Positions 8,005 through 17,113 are shown, counted from the stretch's first letter. The stretch is 64,000 nt of DNA from an uncultured Thermoguttaceae bacterium (GCA_938042245.1 CALIRO010000045.1:1-64000); one strand, 5' to 3'. A program made the numbers and translations. The notes: a model not told the origin generated them from the letters alone.

Positions 8005-9209
8005 CCGGTCTCCTTTTCCGCCAGGTCCATGGCCTCGGCCAACAGTTCGATGATGTCCCGGACTTGGATTTTTCCTTCCAGGCCGGTAACTTTGGCGGCA
8101 TCTTCAAATCGAGAAAGCTCAAACGGACAAGACACAGCAAGGATTTGGGCGCCGGTGCGGGCGGCCATTTTGATCCGCTCATTCGAGAGCCGATACCCAC
8201 CATGCGCCTCAATATGAGCGTCCAGCCACATGCCTCCTGCTCCTCCGCCGCAGCAGAGCGCATCGTCCCGGTTCCGCTCCATCTCCACCAGCTTCAGGCC
8301 CGGAATGGCCTCCAGCAGCGCCCTAGGAGGCTCAAAACACCGGCACCGCCTAGCCACACAACAGTTGTCATGATAGGTTACCACGGCCTCGAGCGATCGA
8401 ACGATCCGTCCTTTTAGTTCCGAAAGCCGATCGGCTAAAAAAGTAACATAATGCTCCGCAGGCTTCCGAATCCCATATCGAGGATAGTAATGTTGAAAGG
8501 CCTGCAGATCATGGGGATCGGAAAATACGATCTTTTCAAACTGCTGAGATTGGAGTACCTGCCGATTCTTTTCCACCAACGTCTCAAATAAACCCTCTTC
8601 CCCGAACATGCGACATTCGCCCATGGCCGATTCTTTGGCGCCCAAAACCCCCCAGCGCACACCCAAAACGGTGAGAATCCTGGCAAGTGCGCGAGCTACC
8701 CGCTGATTGCGCGGATAATAGGAGGGATAATCGCCCACGATCCAAAGCACTTCGACCGGCTGGGGCTGCTTGGATAGGTCTAGCACCGGAACATCCAGAC
8801 CCTCCGCCCATTGCAGCCGTTGCCGAGGCGACTTGCCAAGAACATTGCCGTATTTGAGAAGGTTCCGTAATGCCTCTTGCAATTCGCTCGGCGGTTGGAT
8901 ACCGGCCTGCATGGCTCGGTCCCGAAGCGCTGGCCAAAGGCCGTCGGTCAGTTCAATCCCTCGTGGGCATCGGAACGAACACAAATAGCAGCCTACACAC
9001 ATCCACACGCTGGGGCTTTTCAGAAGCAGATCTATGTGGCCGGCAGCCGCCCGCAGCAAAATCTTTCGCGGCGGATATTCCATCGCATGGCCCAACGGAC
9101 AACTGGCCACACACAAACCACATTGCATACACCCCAACGGCGATTCGCCTTCTACGGTACTGGCCAGTTGTTCCAAAAAATCGAAACCGGACTGGGTTTG
9201 CTGGATCAT
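8001..9209 (-). CDS. HdrD/GlpC-like Fe-S protein with degenerate CCG domain
   Basis: 402 residues from the ATG at 9209, which has AGGAGG 7 nt upstream; an upstream extension to 9413 is AT-rich leader. The N-terminal part has two [4Fe-4S] motifs, CMQCGLCVASCPLG and CVGCYLCSFRCPRG (about residues 26-80), as in HdrC. The rest is CCG-like. The second half keeps TYHDNCC and ALCCGGGAGG, but its terminal CPxC is CPFE. In the first half the Cys positions are replaced (GDYPSYYP, SAMGEC, DPHDLQ). It is a soluble paralogue of the EMO-like C-terminal domain and heads the etf operon. The likely role is an electron relay or a disulfide- or quinone-linked reductase subunit; the substrate is unknown. Confidence 0.85.
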   Translation of the reverse strand: MIQQTQSGFDFLEQLASTVEGESPLGCMQCGLCVASCPLGHAMEYPPRKILLRAAAGHIDLLLKSPSVWMCVGCYLCSFRCPRGIELTDGLWPALRDRAMQAGIQPPSELQEALRNLLKYGNVLGKSPRQRLQWAEGLDVPVLDLSKQPQPVEVLWIVGDYPSYYPRNQRVARALARILTVLGVRWGVLGAKESAMGECRMFGEEGLFETLVEKNRQVLQSQQFEKIVFSDPHDLQAFQHYYPRYGIRKPAEHYVTFLADRLSELKGRIVRSLEAVVTYHDNCCVARRCRCFEPPRALLEAIPGLKLVEMERNRDDALCCGGGAGGMWLDAHIEAHGGYRLSNERIKMAARTGAQILAVSCPFELSRFEDAAKVTGLEGKIQVRDIIELLAEAMDLAEKETG

Positions 9210-9371
9210 CGGAAGCCTCCTGGCAGCATTGGCAAAGGACTGGTATGGTTCAGGTCGGCCCTTGAATGCATTGATGAATTGCCTTTTTGAACTTTGGCCG
9301 GGTCCATGGACGGGATTGAGATTGGGAAAAAGTTTTGCCTTGAAGTCCGTAAACCGAGACTGGAAGGGGTT

Positions 9372-9399
9372 AGTATATCGCAAAAATGATTCTTTGCAA
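9372..9399 (-). promoter_or_regulatory. Candidate sigma70-type promoter of the hdr-etf operon
   Basis: Reading the minus strand, TTGCAA (9399-9394) and TATACT (9377-9372) are separated by 16 bases. The site lies about 165 nt upstream of the HdrD-like start codon, in the only long AT-rich gap before the operon. This is sequence resemblance only. Confidence 0.4.
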
Positions 9400-9435
9400 G
9401 ATACAGGATTCAAAAAATATATGTATCAAATAAAT

Positions 9436-9447
9436 CTCTTGCAAGAG
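9436..9447. promoter_or_regulatory. Perfect 12-base palindrome upstream of the hdr-etf promoter
   Basis: CTCTTGCAAGAG is a perfect palindrome centred about 45 bases upstream of the candidate -35 box. The core TTGCAA is shared with the -35 box itself (CTTTGCAAG at 9392-9400), so the two sites could bind the same dimeric regulator. The regulator is unknown. Confidence 0.35.
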
Positions 9448-9808
9448 GGGGCGCAAAGAAAATTTTTTTATGTAAAGGAAGGTAGATCTTCCGGTAGGAG
9501 ATCCAAAAAAGAAAGCGGCTTACAGGGAACTAAGACCTTACTGAGGAGAGGTGGGGAAAAGGAAGGGCCTTTTTTGCCTATCCTTACCACCAGAGCCACC
9601 AAAAACTAGCAATTTCGTGCTCCGGAATACCAAAGCCGGAACATAAGGCACATTAAGGAGTTGCACCGGGGCACAGCGGAATGTCTCTCTTTAATACATA
9701 ATGTATCTTCTAAAGATACTAAAGATACAATCAAAGGAGTCCTCCCACCATCTAGAAAATCCGTTTCCTCGGAGAGAGTTCCGAAAAGCGATTCCTTCCC
9801 GTCACCGC

Positions 9809-12266
9809 CTAGTGCCCCTGGGCCATCTGGGGCTGCGGTTGCCAGTAGAAGCTGTCCCAGTAGGCCCGATCCACCTTATAGCAGTCGATCGGCTCATCGG
9901 GCCGAAGCTGTTTGGGCAAAAAGCCGAACCGCTGCATCTCCCGAATATAATGCTCGTTGGGCCGAAATCCGGGCATATCAAACCGTTTGCCCTCCATCAG
10001 CCGACGTTGGGCGTCCTGCACAGCCGCCAAAATCTGCCGATACAGCGGATCGTCTTTGGATCGGAAGGTTGGCTCTTCGCAAAGCTCCAGGCCCCCGGCC
10101 GAGCGGGCCAACGGCCCCAGCAATAGGTAGGATTTCTCCGGCCGGGAAAGATTCATCAGCGGCTCCAAGTGTCGGCCCCAGGCATCGTTGATCACCAAAG
10201 TAGTGAGCTTTTTCCCTTTTCGGTCTTTCACCTCGGCGGTATGGCAACTGCCGCACCGCTGGCGCATCGGCTCCATGGGCAGATGCACCGGATAATAGCC
10301 ACACCCCAACGCCGCATAGGTCCCCGGATAGCAGGCGCTGGTTTCAATCCACAACCGAACCGTCTTTCGTTCCAGCTCCGACGGCTTTGCTCCGTAGTGG
10401 CTGCCGTCCATCAGTTTCAGTAGTCGGCTGGTGGCGGAGCCGTAGCTATACGGCGGACGATTGCCGAACGGCTGGTTCCGGCCATCGACCACGAGGTTCC
10501 GCGTCTGCATGGTCCAATAGCTGATGGTGTACATGGCGGTTTTGTCGCCGGTAAGATCCACCCCGCCTTCCCGCCGATCCGGATTGTGGCAACCGACGCA
10601 ATGACGGTCCAAGATCGGCTGGATGTCCCGAGGAAAATCTAGCACGGAGGGCACATCGGGAATCGGCCGCACCGCCGAAGGCGCCCGACGCAGCGCCATG
10701 ATGTCTTGCCGGATCGGCTTCAGCGTGGTTTCCCGCCGCTCGTGGCAGCCGACGCATCCGGTGGTTTCCCCCGGCTGTAAGGTGACAAAGCTGTGCATCC
10801 GTTTGACGCACAAATCGTTTTCGTCCAAAGCCACGAAGAAAAGCGATCGCAGCGCGGGCAGCTCCATGTAGGCCGATCCGTCCGGTTCGACTGGCACTTC
10901 GCCGACGATCTCGGCCAACGTGAATGAACCGCCAATGGTGAGCGGTTCCATGCCGCCGGAGAAATTGACCGGCTTGGGCAATTGCTGCAAGACCAGAAGT
11001 TTTTTAATGGCCCCTCGGGGCACGCCTTCCATTTTTCGGCCGTGATAAATGTCTTCCAGAATCAGCCGACCGGTAGCTTTGGTCAGATCGACTCGGTCCG
11101 GGATGATGCGTTCTCTGGGTCGGGGCGTCAGCGGACGGGGTTCATGGCACTGAAACTTTGTTCGCTCTTCCGGCGGCAGTTGATAGATCAGTTCATAATT
11201 CCCCTGCCCGTCCATCACATAAAGCCCCTGCCGGTCTGCTACCAGAAAGCAATCTTCGGTAATCGCATAAGGGTCTTTCCATCGCACTTCCGGGGCGACA
11301 ATATGCACCGGTTCCTGGGCGTCCGGCCCCAAGCTGGGATCCACCACCGCCACCTGCCCAATATGCTCTGGCAGTCCATGCCCCGGCGACCAGGAGGCGA
11401 CCACCTTTCGGCTGCCAGGAATTGGTTTGGCGTCCAGCATGGCCACCCCGCCGTGCATGTTGCCGAACCAGACCATCTGGTTCGTGCCATCCGGGTTCAT
11501 GGTCCAGAGGTGATGGAAATGGACCTGGCTTCGATCGACATATTCCCACCGCATATACAGGATCCGGCCGTCCGGCATGGTCCAGGGCGTATTGTCGTGG
11601 TCGTTGTTGCTGGAAAGCATCCGGATGTTGCCGCCGTCGGCGTCGCAGCGATACAGGGTGGCCACCCGAGTGTACCAGCAGTTGACAAACCGCCGGCACC
11701 GAGAGGAGCAGAACACAATGCTCCCGTCGGGACAATAGGTCGGTTCGATGTCGTCATCGGGGCCGTCGGTGAGTTGCCGCAGGCCGCTGCCGTCGATCTG
11801 GATTTCGTAAAGATGATACGGATGGGTCCCCCCCCCGGCGATAGGAGAAGAGGATTTTCTGGCCGTCGTAGTGGACCTGGGGGTCCCGGAGGCCGCCCCG
11901 GGGATCGTCCAAAAGAACCTTCAGCGCCCCGGTCCGAAGGTTCAATCGGCACAATCGGCCGCCTTCGCCGTAGCCCCAATAGACGCCGTCTTCAAACTTG
12001 AAACCCAACTGCTTCGCCGGATGCTCGGAATGGTCCGAATAATTGCCGAAGGTTACGTACCAATGGTCCCTGCCCGGCACGCGCACCGCAAAGACAATCT
12101 CCTCGATCTCCTTCATAGGACCTTCGAGGAATTTTTGGAGCAGTCCCGGCGTCGGTTTACCGGCCCAAACTGGCGACGACGTCCACACAGCGCCAGCAAG
12201 GCATCCCCAAACCATCAGCACTGTTACCCCGGGCATCCTTGGCCGGCGTGAAAGAAACCCAGCCAT
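9809..12266 (-). pseudogene. HzsA-like multihaem c-type cytochrome / beta-propeller protein, frameshifted
   Basis: Two frames join into one protein of about 818 residues. The first, 12266 to about 11837, has a signal peptide, then RVPGRDHWYVTFG and HYDGQKILFSYRRGG. The second, from about 11828 to 9809, has propeller-like repeats (TPWTMPDGRILYMRW) and three CxxCH haem sites: CVGCHERR, CVGCHNPD and CGSCHTAE. They are split at a run of nine C (11828-11836). Reading eight C restores a continuous frame through THPYHLYEI. This is the hydrazine synthase alpha-subunit-like family, common in planctomycetes that do not do anammox. The protein is probably exported and redox active. AAGGAGG precedes the ATG at 12266. 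The frameshift may be a sequencing error, a natural slippage site or a real mutation. No HzsB/C partners are present. Confidence 0.8.
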
Positions 12267-12301
12267 GATCGCAACCTCCTTTTTGGTAGGATACCGTTCT
12301 G

Positions 12302-12395
12302 GTGAGCTTTTTTACGAGGCATCTAGTGAGCTTTTTTATGAGGCAGGCTTAAGGATATTCGTAGGCGAGCTAAAGGATATTCGTAGGCGAGCTAA
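12302..12395. repeat. Two adjacent tandem duplications in the divergent promoter region
   Basis: GTGAGCTTTTTTA[CT]GAGGCA occurs twice (12302-12321 and 12326-12345, period 24). AAGGATATTCGTAGGCGAGCT occurs twice directly after it (from 12351 and from 12373, period 22). Both sit between the divergent HzsA-like gene and the GH10 gene, in a 327-base gap that holds nothing else recognisable. They may be operator repeats near two helical turns apart or simple slippage products. Confidence 0.8.
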
Positions 12396-12593
12396 CAGCA
12401 TGGTGGGAGATTAGTTTTTATTATAAAATGCCCCATTAGAAAGGGAAGAGCAATCGCATGGATTTTTGCACCGCTCGGAGGCCTGAGTACTGTCCGCCTA
12501 TCTACCCGCTGGGATTGAGTCCGCCTTTCAATCCGTTGGAACACTTCTTCCATTTTTAGATTCCGATTTCCTTGCTTTTGGGAAGGTGAAGCA

Positions 12594-14084
12594 ATGCCAG
12601 AACATGTAAAGAAGTTTCTTATTTCGAGGAATCGGGTATTCTCGACCAGCGGCCAACGAACCGTTCCATCCCAACGCCGGGGAATTTCCCGAAGAAGTTT
12701 TTTAGAAGCTTTAGTCGCTTCGGGCGCCGGTATGGCAAGCTTTTCGGCGGTTGTCCGGGCAGCCTCTGGAGCGAAGCTCACTGACGAAGAACTCTGGGCC
12801 GGGGCGGAAGAGCGGATTCGACGCCATCGGAAAGGGGAAGCGATCGTCGAGGTACTCCGGGATGGTCGGCCTGTGCCAGGGGCGACGGTCCAGATCGAGC
12901 AAACCCGGCATCGGTTTTTGTTCGGCTGCAATATTTACCTGTGGCGGCCCCTGGAGGCCGATCGGCCCGGCGATCCCAAACCAACGCCGCCGAGCAGCTC
13001 CCGCCGGCCTGCCCAAATGGAAACAGAATTACAGATAGCCTATCGGCAGCGGTTTGCCGACTTGTTTAACTACGCCACCTTGGCCTTTTATTGGTGGGCC
13101 TATGAACCCCAGCCAGGGCAGCCTGGGCATGAATATACCGAGCTGGTAGCCCGCTGGTGTCAACAGCATGGCATCACTGCTAAGGGCCATCCATTGGCTT
13201 GGAACTGGAGCGAACCGCGCTGGCTTCCTGATAACGCCGAGGAAGTCCGCCGTCTCCAACTGGGGCGGATTGAAGATTGTGTAAAGCGGTTTGCCGGGCT
13301 GATCGACTATTGGGACGTAGTCAACGAGGCGGTGCAGTTTGACCGACCGGAGTGCAAGCAGCGTGCGCCTCGGCTGACCGACCTGTGGGCCAAGCTGGGC
13401 CGGGCGGAGTTTACCAAACAGTGCCTCCAGCGAGCACGGGCCGCCTCCCAGAAAGCCTTCCTTTTGGTCAACGACTATATCGTCGATCCCCCGTATGAAA
13501 AGCTCCTGGAGGAGCTGAAGGATGCGGACGGTCGGTTACCGATGAACGCCATCGGCATCCAGAGCCATCAGCACGGCGGCACTTGGTCCAACCGAAAGAT
13601 TTGGGATGTTTGCGAGCGGTTTAGCCGATTCGGCCTGCCCCTGCATTTCACCGAAACGACCATTCTTTCCGGCCAGCAGGGCTGGCAGTTGCCGCCGGAA
13701 AAGTGGGCCTCTACGCCGGAAGGCGAAAAGCGGCAGGCCGAGGAGGTGGTCCGCTTCTATACGATGCTGTTTTCCCATCCGGCGGTAGAAGCGATTACCT
13801 GGTGGAATCTGAGCGATCTGGCGGCATGGAAGGGAGCGCCGGCAGGACTGGTACGAAAAGACATGTCGCCCAAACCGGCCTACGAGCAACTGATGCGCCT
13901 GATTAAGGGACAGTGGTGGACCCGAACGGAGGGAAAAACCGACCAGGCCGGCAGGTTGGCTTGGAACGGTTTCTTCGGCGAATATACAATTCATGCCTCT
14001 GCCGGCGGACAACAAGTCCAAAAGAGCGTAGAACTGGCGCCCGGCGGCAAAAACCGCTTCCTGGTGGAAGTACCTGCTTCCTAA
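12594..14084 (+). CDS. GH10 endo-beta-1,4-xylanase, exported by Tat
   Basis: A 496-residue protein. A twin-arginine signal SRRSFLEALVASGAG lies near residues 30-50, followed by a small N-terminal beta domain (VEVLRDGRPVPGATVQI) that planctomycete GH10 proteins often carry. The GH10 barrel has KGHPLAWNW, YWDVVNEAVQF (acid/base Glu), IGIQSHQHGG, LPLHFTETTI (nucleophile Glu) and ITWWNLSD in family order. GGAAGGTGAAG precedes the ATG. It should cut xylan backbones in the periplasm or outside the cell. It is transcribed divergently from the HzsA-like gene and stands alone, with a second GH10 gene 7.6 kb downstream on the other strand. Confidence 0.95.
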   Translation: MPEHVKKFLISRNRVFSTSGQRTVPSQRRGISRRSFLEALVASGAGMASFSAVVRAASGAKLTDEELWAGAEERIRRHRKGEAIVEVLRDGRPVPGATVQIEQTRHRFLFGCNIYLWRPLEADRPGDPKPTPPSSSRRPAQMETELQIAYRQRFADLFNYATLAFYWWAYEPQPGQPGHEYTELVARWCQQHGITAKGHPLAWNWSEPRWLPDNAEEVRRLQLGRIEDCVKRFAGLIDYWDVVNEAVQFDRPECKQRAPRLTDLWAKLGRAEFTKQCLQRARAASQKAFLLVNDYIVDPPYEKLLEELKDADGRLPMNAIGIQSHQHGGTWSNRKIWDVCERFSRFGLPLHFTETTILSGQQGWQLPPEKWASTPEGEKRQAEEVVRFYTMLFSHPAVEAITWWNLSDLAAWKGAPAGLVRKDMSPKPAYEQLMRLIKGQWWTRTEGKTDQAGRLAWNGFFGEYTIHASAGGQQVQKSVELAPGGKNRFLVEVPAS

Positions 14085-14214
14085 TCCTGCAACGGCAGGG
14101 GCCACTCGGATCGCCGACGTCCCACCCGCCTACTGTCATTCCCGCACAACCGGTCATGGAGTCATTGCCGCGAAAGCGAGAATCCAGGCTACTTAGGCTG
14201 CTCCATGGTTCATC

Positions 14215-14330
14215 GCCTCTCCCCTCTCCCACCAGCGGAGAGGGGATTTTTCTGGAGTCCCCCTCACCCTAACCCTCTCCCGCCAGGGGGAGAGGGGAGT
14301 TGTTTGCCTTTCCCCTGCTGGGAGAGGCTC
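14215..14330. repeat. CCCTCTCCC/GGAGAGG intergenic repeat block
   Basis: Inverted CCCTCTCC and GGAGAGGGG units with a CCCCCTCACCCTAACCCTC segment, the same family as at 2980-3214 and 55738-55927. Confidence 0.75.
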
Positions 14331-14333
14331 AAT

Positions 14334-14448
14334 ATGGCATTCCCACGCAACCAGGAATCCAGATGGGGAAACTACTTTTTCTGAATCGGAGGCTTTCGCG
14401 GGGGTGAGAAAAAAGACGCTCCATTCGGCTGAATTGTTACGCAAAAAG
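14334..14448. repeat. Partial MITE-like element (right end)
   Basis: GGCATTCCCACGCAACCAGGAATCC is followed by CCATTCGGCTGAATTGTTACGC, matching the interior and right terminus of the complete element at 14615-14778. The left terminus has been replaced by the neighbouring CCCTCTCCC block. Confidence 0.5.
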
Positions 14449-14614
14449 ATTTCTTTTGGGCATTTTCCTTCGAAGACAGAATTCCCTTCCAGAAAATATC
14501 CTTGAGATTGCCGAGCGGAGATAGTAAGTAGGAATGAATGGATTTTAGTTTTCTTGGGCCATTGGGGCGGCCTTAGGTGTCCAAAAGCCCAAGTGGCCTA
14601 AAACCAGCAATTAG

Positions 14615-14778
14615 GTAACATTTCAGCCGAGTGAAGTAGGTCCCAGTTTAGGGAGAATGCCTCCGAGTGTCATGCGCGGGCAAGCGGGAATCCACAGAGC
14701 AAAATCCATCGGGAAAAAAATCGGATTCCTGCTTTCGCAGCACCGACAGGTTGCCTCATTGGGCTGAAATGTTGCGCA
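14615..14778. repeat. MITE-like element, copy 1
   Basis: About 160 bases bounded by inverted termini. The left end reads AACATTTCAGCCGAGTGAAG and the right end, reverse-complemented, reads AACATTTCAGCCCAATGAGG. The interior holds two opposed GCGGGAATCC / GGATTCCTGC motifs. There is no ORF inside. Confidence 0.65.
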
Positions 14779-14830
14779 ATTATCTAGAGGCGTATAAGGC
14801 ACGTAGCATCGTTTGCGGCATAGTAAAGTA

Positions 14831-14928
14831 CTCAGTCGGGACAGACTAAGCTCCGTAAGGATGTCTGTCAGACGGCGAGGGGAACCTGGTCGGTTAGACG
14901 GCGTTGGATTCTGTCTGGACAGACTCAA
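14831..14928. repeat. Palindrome cluster (GTCTGTCCAGACTGAG / CGTCTAACAGACG family)
   Basis: ACTCAGTCGGGACAGACTAAG, then GTCTGTCAGACGGCG, GGTTAGACGGCG and CTGTCTGGACAGACTC occur within 98 bases. The same two palindromes cluster at 34798-34913, 38788-38920 and 55932-56004. Confidence 0.7.
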
Positions 14929-15032
14929 ACAATGGACGGGCCGGGCAGAGCATGAAAGAAAAAAACACCTTTTACTATATAATAGGCTATGTTGTTGAGT
15001 TTGCGGTCTTCTATCCATGGGGAGTAGGTCTC

Positions 15033-16868
15033 ATGAAAAAGTTCATTTGGGTAGGGTCAGCGGGGGTGATGGCTGGGTTCATTTGGAGCGTAGGGGCGGG
15101 CTGGAGCCAGGCCGCCTTAATCAACGTGGCTTTGGGGAAACCGGCTAGCCAATCGACCACGCTGGGCGGTTTTGTCGCGGGCAACGCGGTGGATGGAAAT
15201 TTGAACAATTTTACCCATACGGTGGGCAACGCCAACGATGCGAATCCCTGGTGGCAAGTCAACCTGGGCGGCAGTTATCTCATCCAGGGCATCACTGTGG
15301 AAAACCGTCGGGATGTTGCGCAATTACGGTTACAGGATACGCGGGTGCAGATTCTCGGAGCGGATGGTTCGACGGTGGTTTGGGATTCCGGGATTTTGTA
15401 TCCTGGGCCGATTTATAACAATAACGATATCCCCTTGACGACTACGTTGAATCTAATGGCCCTGACTGGTGGGCCGGTGCGCGGCAGTTATGTCAAAGTG
15501 AGCCGAACCGGCGGCAATCCGCCCACAGGAACCGATCACGATAAGTACGCCCTCTCGTTGGCCGAGATGGTCGTCAGCGCTCTTATTCCCACCGGCGGCA
15601 CGGCGCCGGGCGGGTTTAGCCAGCTAGGGCCAAATTCCGAACTGCTTTATCACCTGGATGCGGGCCAAGACGTGCAGCTTTCCGGTTCCCAGGTAACCCA
15701 GTGGAACGACCAAAGCGGTAGGAACAATCATTTCAGCCAGTCCGATTCCAACCGCCAGCCGTTGTATCAATCCAGCGGCTTCGGCGGCAATAACAAGCCC
15801 GCCATCCGCTTCGACGGGGATAACAGCGATCCGGATGGGGCGGGGCCGTTATTGCCCGGCGCCTATTCCGATACCCTGTTACTGAATACCTCTACTACGC
15901 CTCGGACCGTTTTCCTAGTGAACACCACCCTTGCTTATCGAAGCCTAGATGGCATCTGGGGAGCGAATAATTCGGACACTGGCATCCGCCGGGCTAGTGC
16001 TTCTGCATGGGCGCATCCGGGCAACGCCAACGATTTTACCAATCAGGGCAGTATGTACGTCAACGGAGCGCCCGGCGGCGCTGTGGGACTGAATACGCCC
16101 CATATCCTCGTAGGAGTAACCAGTCAGGGCTTTACCTTCGGGAGCACGAATATTGGGAATTATTTTTACTACGGCCATCCGGCAGGTTCTCGGGCTTGGA
16201 ATGGCGAGCTGGCCGAGGTGCTGGTGTTTAACCGGCCGTTGAACCTGGCGGAAATCCGGGTGGTCGAAAACCACTTGAGCGCCAAATATGGCATCGAGTT
16301 GGCTTCAGCGGCCGATTTTTACGCCGGCGATGAATCGGCCAACGGAGACTACGACCTGGATGTGTTTGGTGTAGGCCGGGTCGATGCCAACAATAAACTG
16401 CTGGAGGCCGGTAGCGCCGGCTTCGGTTTCCAAGCGGTCGATGCCACGCTGGGCGATGGGGAATTTTTGCTAGCCGGGCATAAAAAGACCACCAATGCTT
16501 GGGTTACTACGGATCTGCCGGTCGGCAGTGGGATTCGGCTCCGCTGGGACCGGGTGTGGTACGTGGATATGACCGGCACAATAGATGCCCTGTTTGCCTT
16601 CGGCTTTACCGACGGCGGCCTCGCACCGCAACTGCTCCAACCGGCCGAGTATTACGCCCTCCTCTATAGCCCCACCAATGCGTTTCAGTTTAGCGTGCTG
16701 GCGGCAGGCCAGTGGAACGGGCCAGACCAGATCATCTTTTCGCTGCTGGGCAACCAGATTCAGGACGGCTACTACACGTTGGGCATTGCCGTTCCGGAAC
16801 CGGCCAGCCTCGTGCTTTTGCTGTTTGGCGTGGCCGGCCTGTGGTTGGTTCGACGACGTTGGGCGTAG
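15033..16868 (+). CDS. Discoidin-domain PEP-CTERM surface protein
   Basis: 611 residues from the ATG at 15033, chosen because a Lys-containing signal peptide starts there (MKKFIWVGSAG) with GGAG upstream. An F5/8 type C (discoidin) domain covers about residues 25-185 (LINVALGKPASQST, NPWWQVNLGG, VENRRD). It is followed by a LamG-like concanavalin region (about 205-420; LYHLDAGQ, WNDQSGRNNH, VFNRPLNLAEIR). The C-terminus is VPEPASLVLLLFGVAGLW followed by VRRR, a PEP-CTERM sorting signal for exosortase-dependent anchoring or EPS export. It probably binds carbohydrate at the surface. No exosortase gene is in the window. Confidence 0.88.
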   Translation: MKKFIWVGSAGVMAGFIWSVGAGWSQAALINVALGKPASQSTTLGGFVAGNAVDGNLNNFTHTVGNANDANPWWQVNLGGSYLIQGITVENRRDVAQLRLQDTRVQILGADGSTVVWDSGILYPGPIYNNNDIPLTTTLNLMALTGGPVRGSYVKVSRTGGNPPTGTDHDKYALSLAEMVVSALIPTGGTAPGGFSQLGPNSELLYHLDAGQDVQLSGSQVTQWNDQSGRNNHFSQSDSNRQPLYQSSGFGGNNKPAIRFDGDNSDPDGAGPLLPGAYSDTLLLNTSTTPRTVFLVNTTLAYRSLDGIWGANNSDTGIRRASASAWAHPGNANDFTNQGSMYVNGAPGGAVGLNTPHILVGVTSQGFTFGSTNIGNYFYYGHPAGSRAWNGELAEVLVFNRPLNLAEIRVVENHLSAKYGIELASAADFYAGDESANGDYDLDVFGVGRVDANNKLLEAGSAGFGFQAVDATLGDGEFLLAGHKKTTNAWVTTDLPVGSGIRLRWDRVWYVDMTGTIDALFAFGFTDGGLAPQLLQPAEYYALLYSPTNAFQFSVLAAGQWNGPDQIIFSLLGNQIQDGYYTLGIAVPEPASLVLLLFGVAGLWLVRRRWA

Positions 16869-17113
16869 CCCACCCGTTTGCGTGATTCCGCTTTGATAAA
16901 GCTCTTGGCCAAGCTACTGGCTTAAAGGGGTATCTGTGGGGTAGACCTGGCAGGACGTCTTTGGGCTGGTCTGCACCTGCTTGGAGGCAGGAGCATGCGA
17001 TTGGACTTGGCTGGCCGACTGCCAGGCCGATCTGCTAAAATGCCATCGAGGCGTTCTGTTGAGTAGTGGCGGAAGGGGATTTGCCTGTGGTGTTTCAAAA
17101 GGAGCGGCAGCGG

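Larger units (their letters stand above)
9210..9808. other. 600-base gap upstream of hdr-etf operon and downstream of HzsA-like gene
   Basis: The stretch is AT-rich compared with its neighbours and holds no convincing gene. It contains the candidate promoter and palindrome listed separately. It also has a pair of nested inverted repeats at 9702-9729: TGTATCTT pairs with AAGATACA, and TATCTT at 9704 also pairs with AAGATA at 9713. The nested repeats lie just past the 3' end of the HzsA-like gene and could act as its terminator or as an alternative-hairpin element. Confidence 0.5.
14085..15032. other. Repeat-rich 950-base intergenic region
   Basis: No gene is seen. In order it holds a CCGCG..AAGCG palindrome half at 14145-14190, a CCCTCTCCC/GGAGAGG block (about 14215-14330), a half MITE-like element ending near 14448, a complete MITE-like element (about 14615-14778) and a GTCTGTCCAGACTGAG/CGTCT palindrome cluster (14831-14928). 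The PEP-CTERM gene starts immediately after. Confidence 0.7.

Noticed and set aside
9210-9413. N-terminal extension of the HdrD-like protein
   Set aside because: The extra 68 codons are AT-rich leader containing the candidate promoter, while the ATG at 9209 has AGGAGG at ideal spacing.
10982-12001. A 339-codon plus-strand frame opposite the HzsA-like gene
   Set aside because: It spans DNA whose other strand encodes CxxCH motifs and propeller repeats, and it has no motifs.
12302-12395. Possible CRISPR array
   Set aside because: Only two different units, each present twice, with no spacers and no cas genes.
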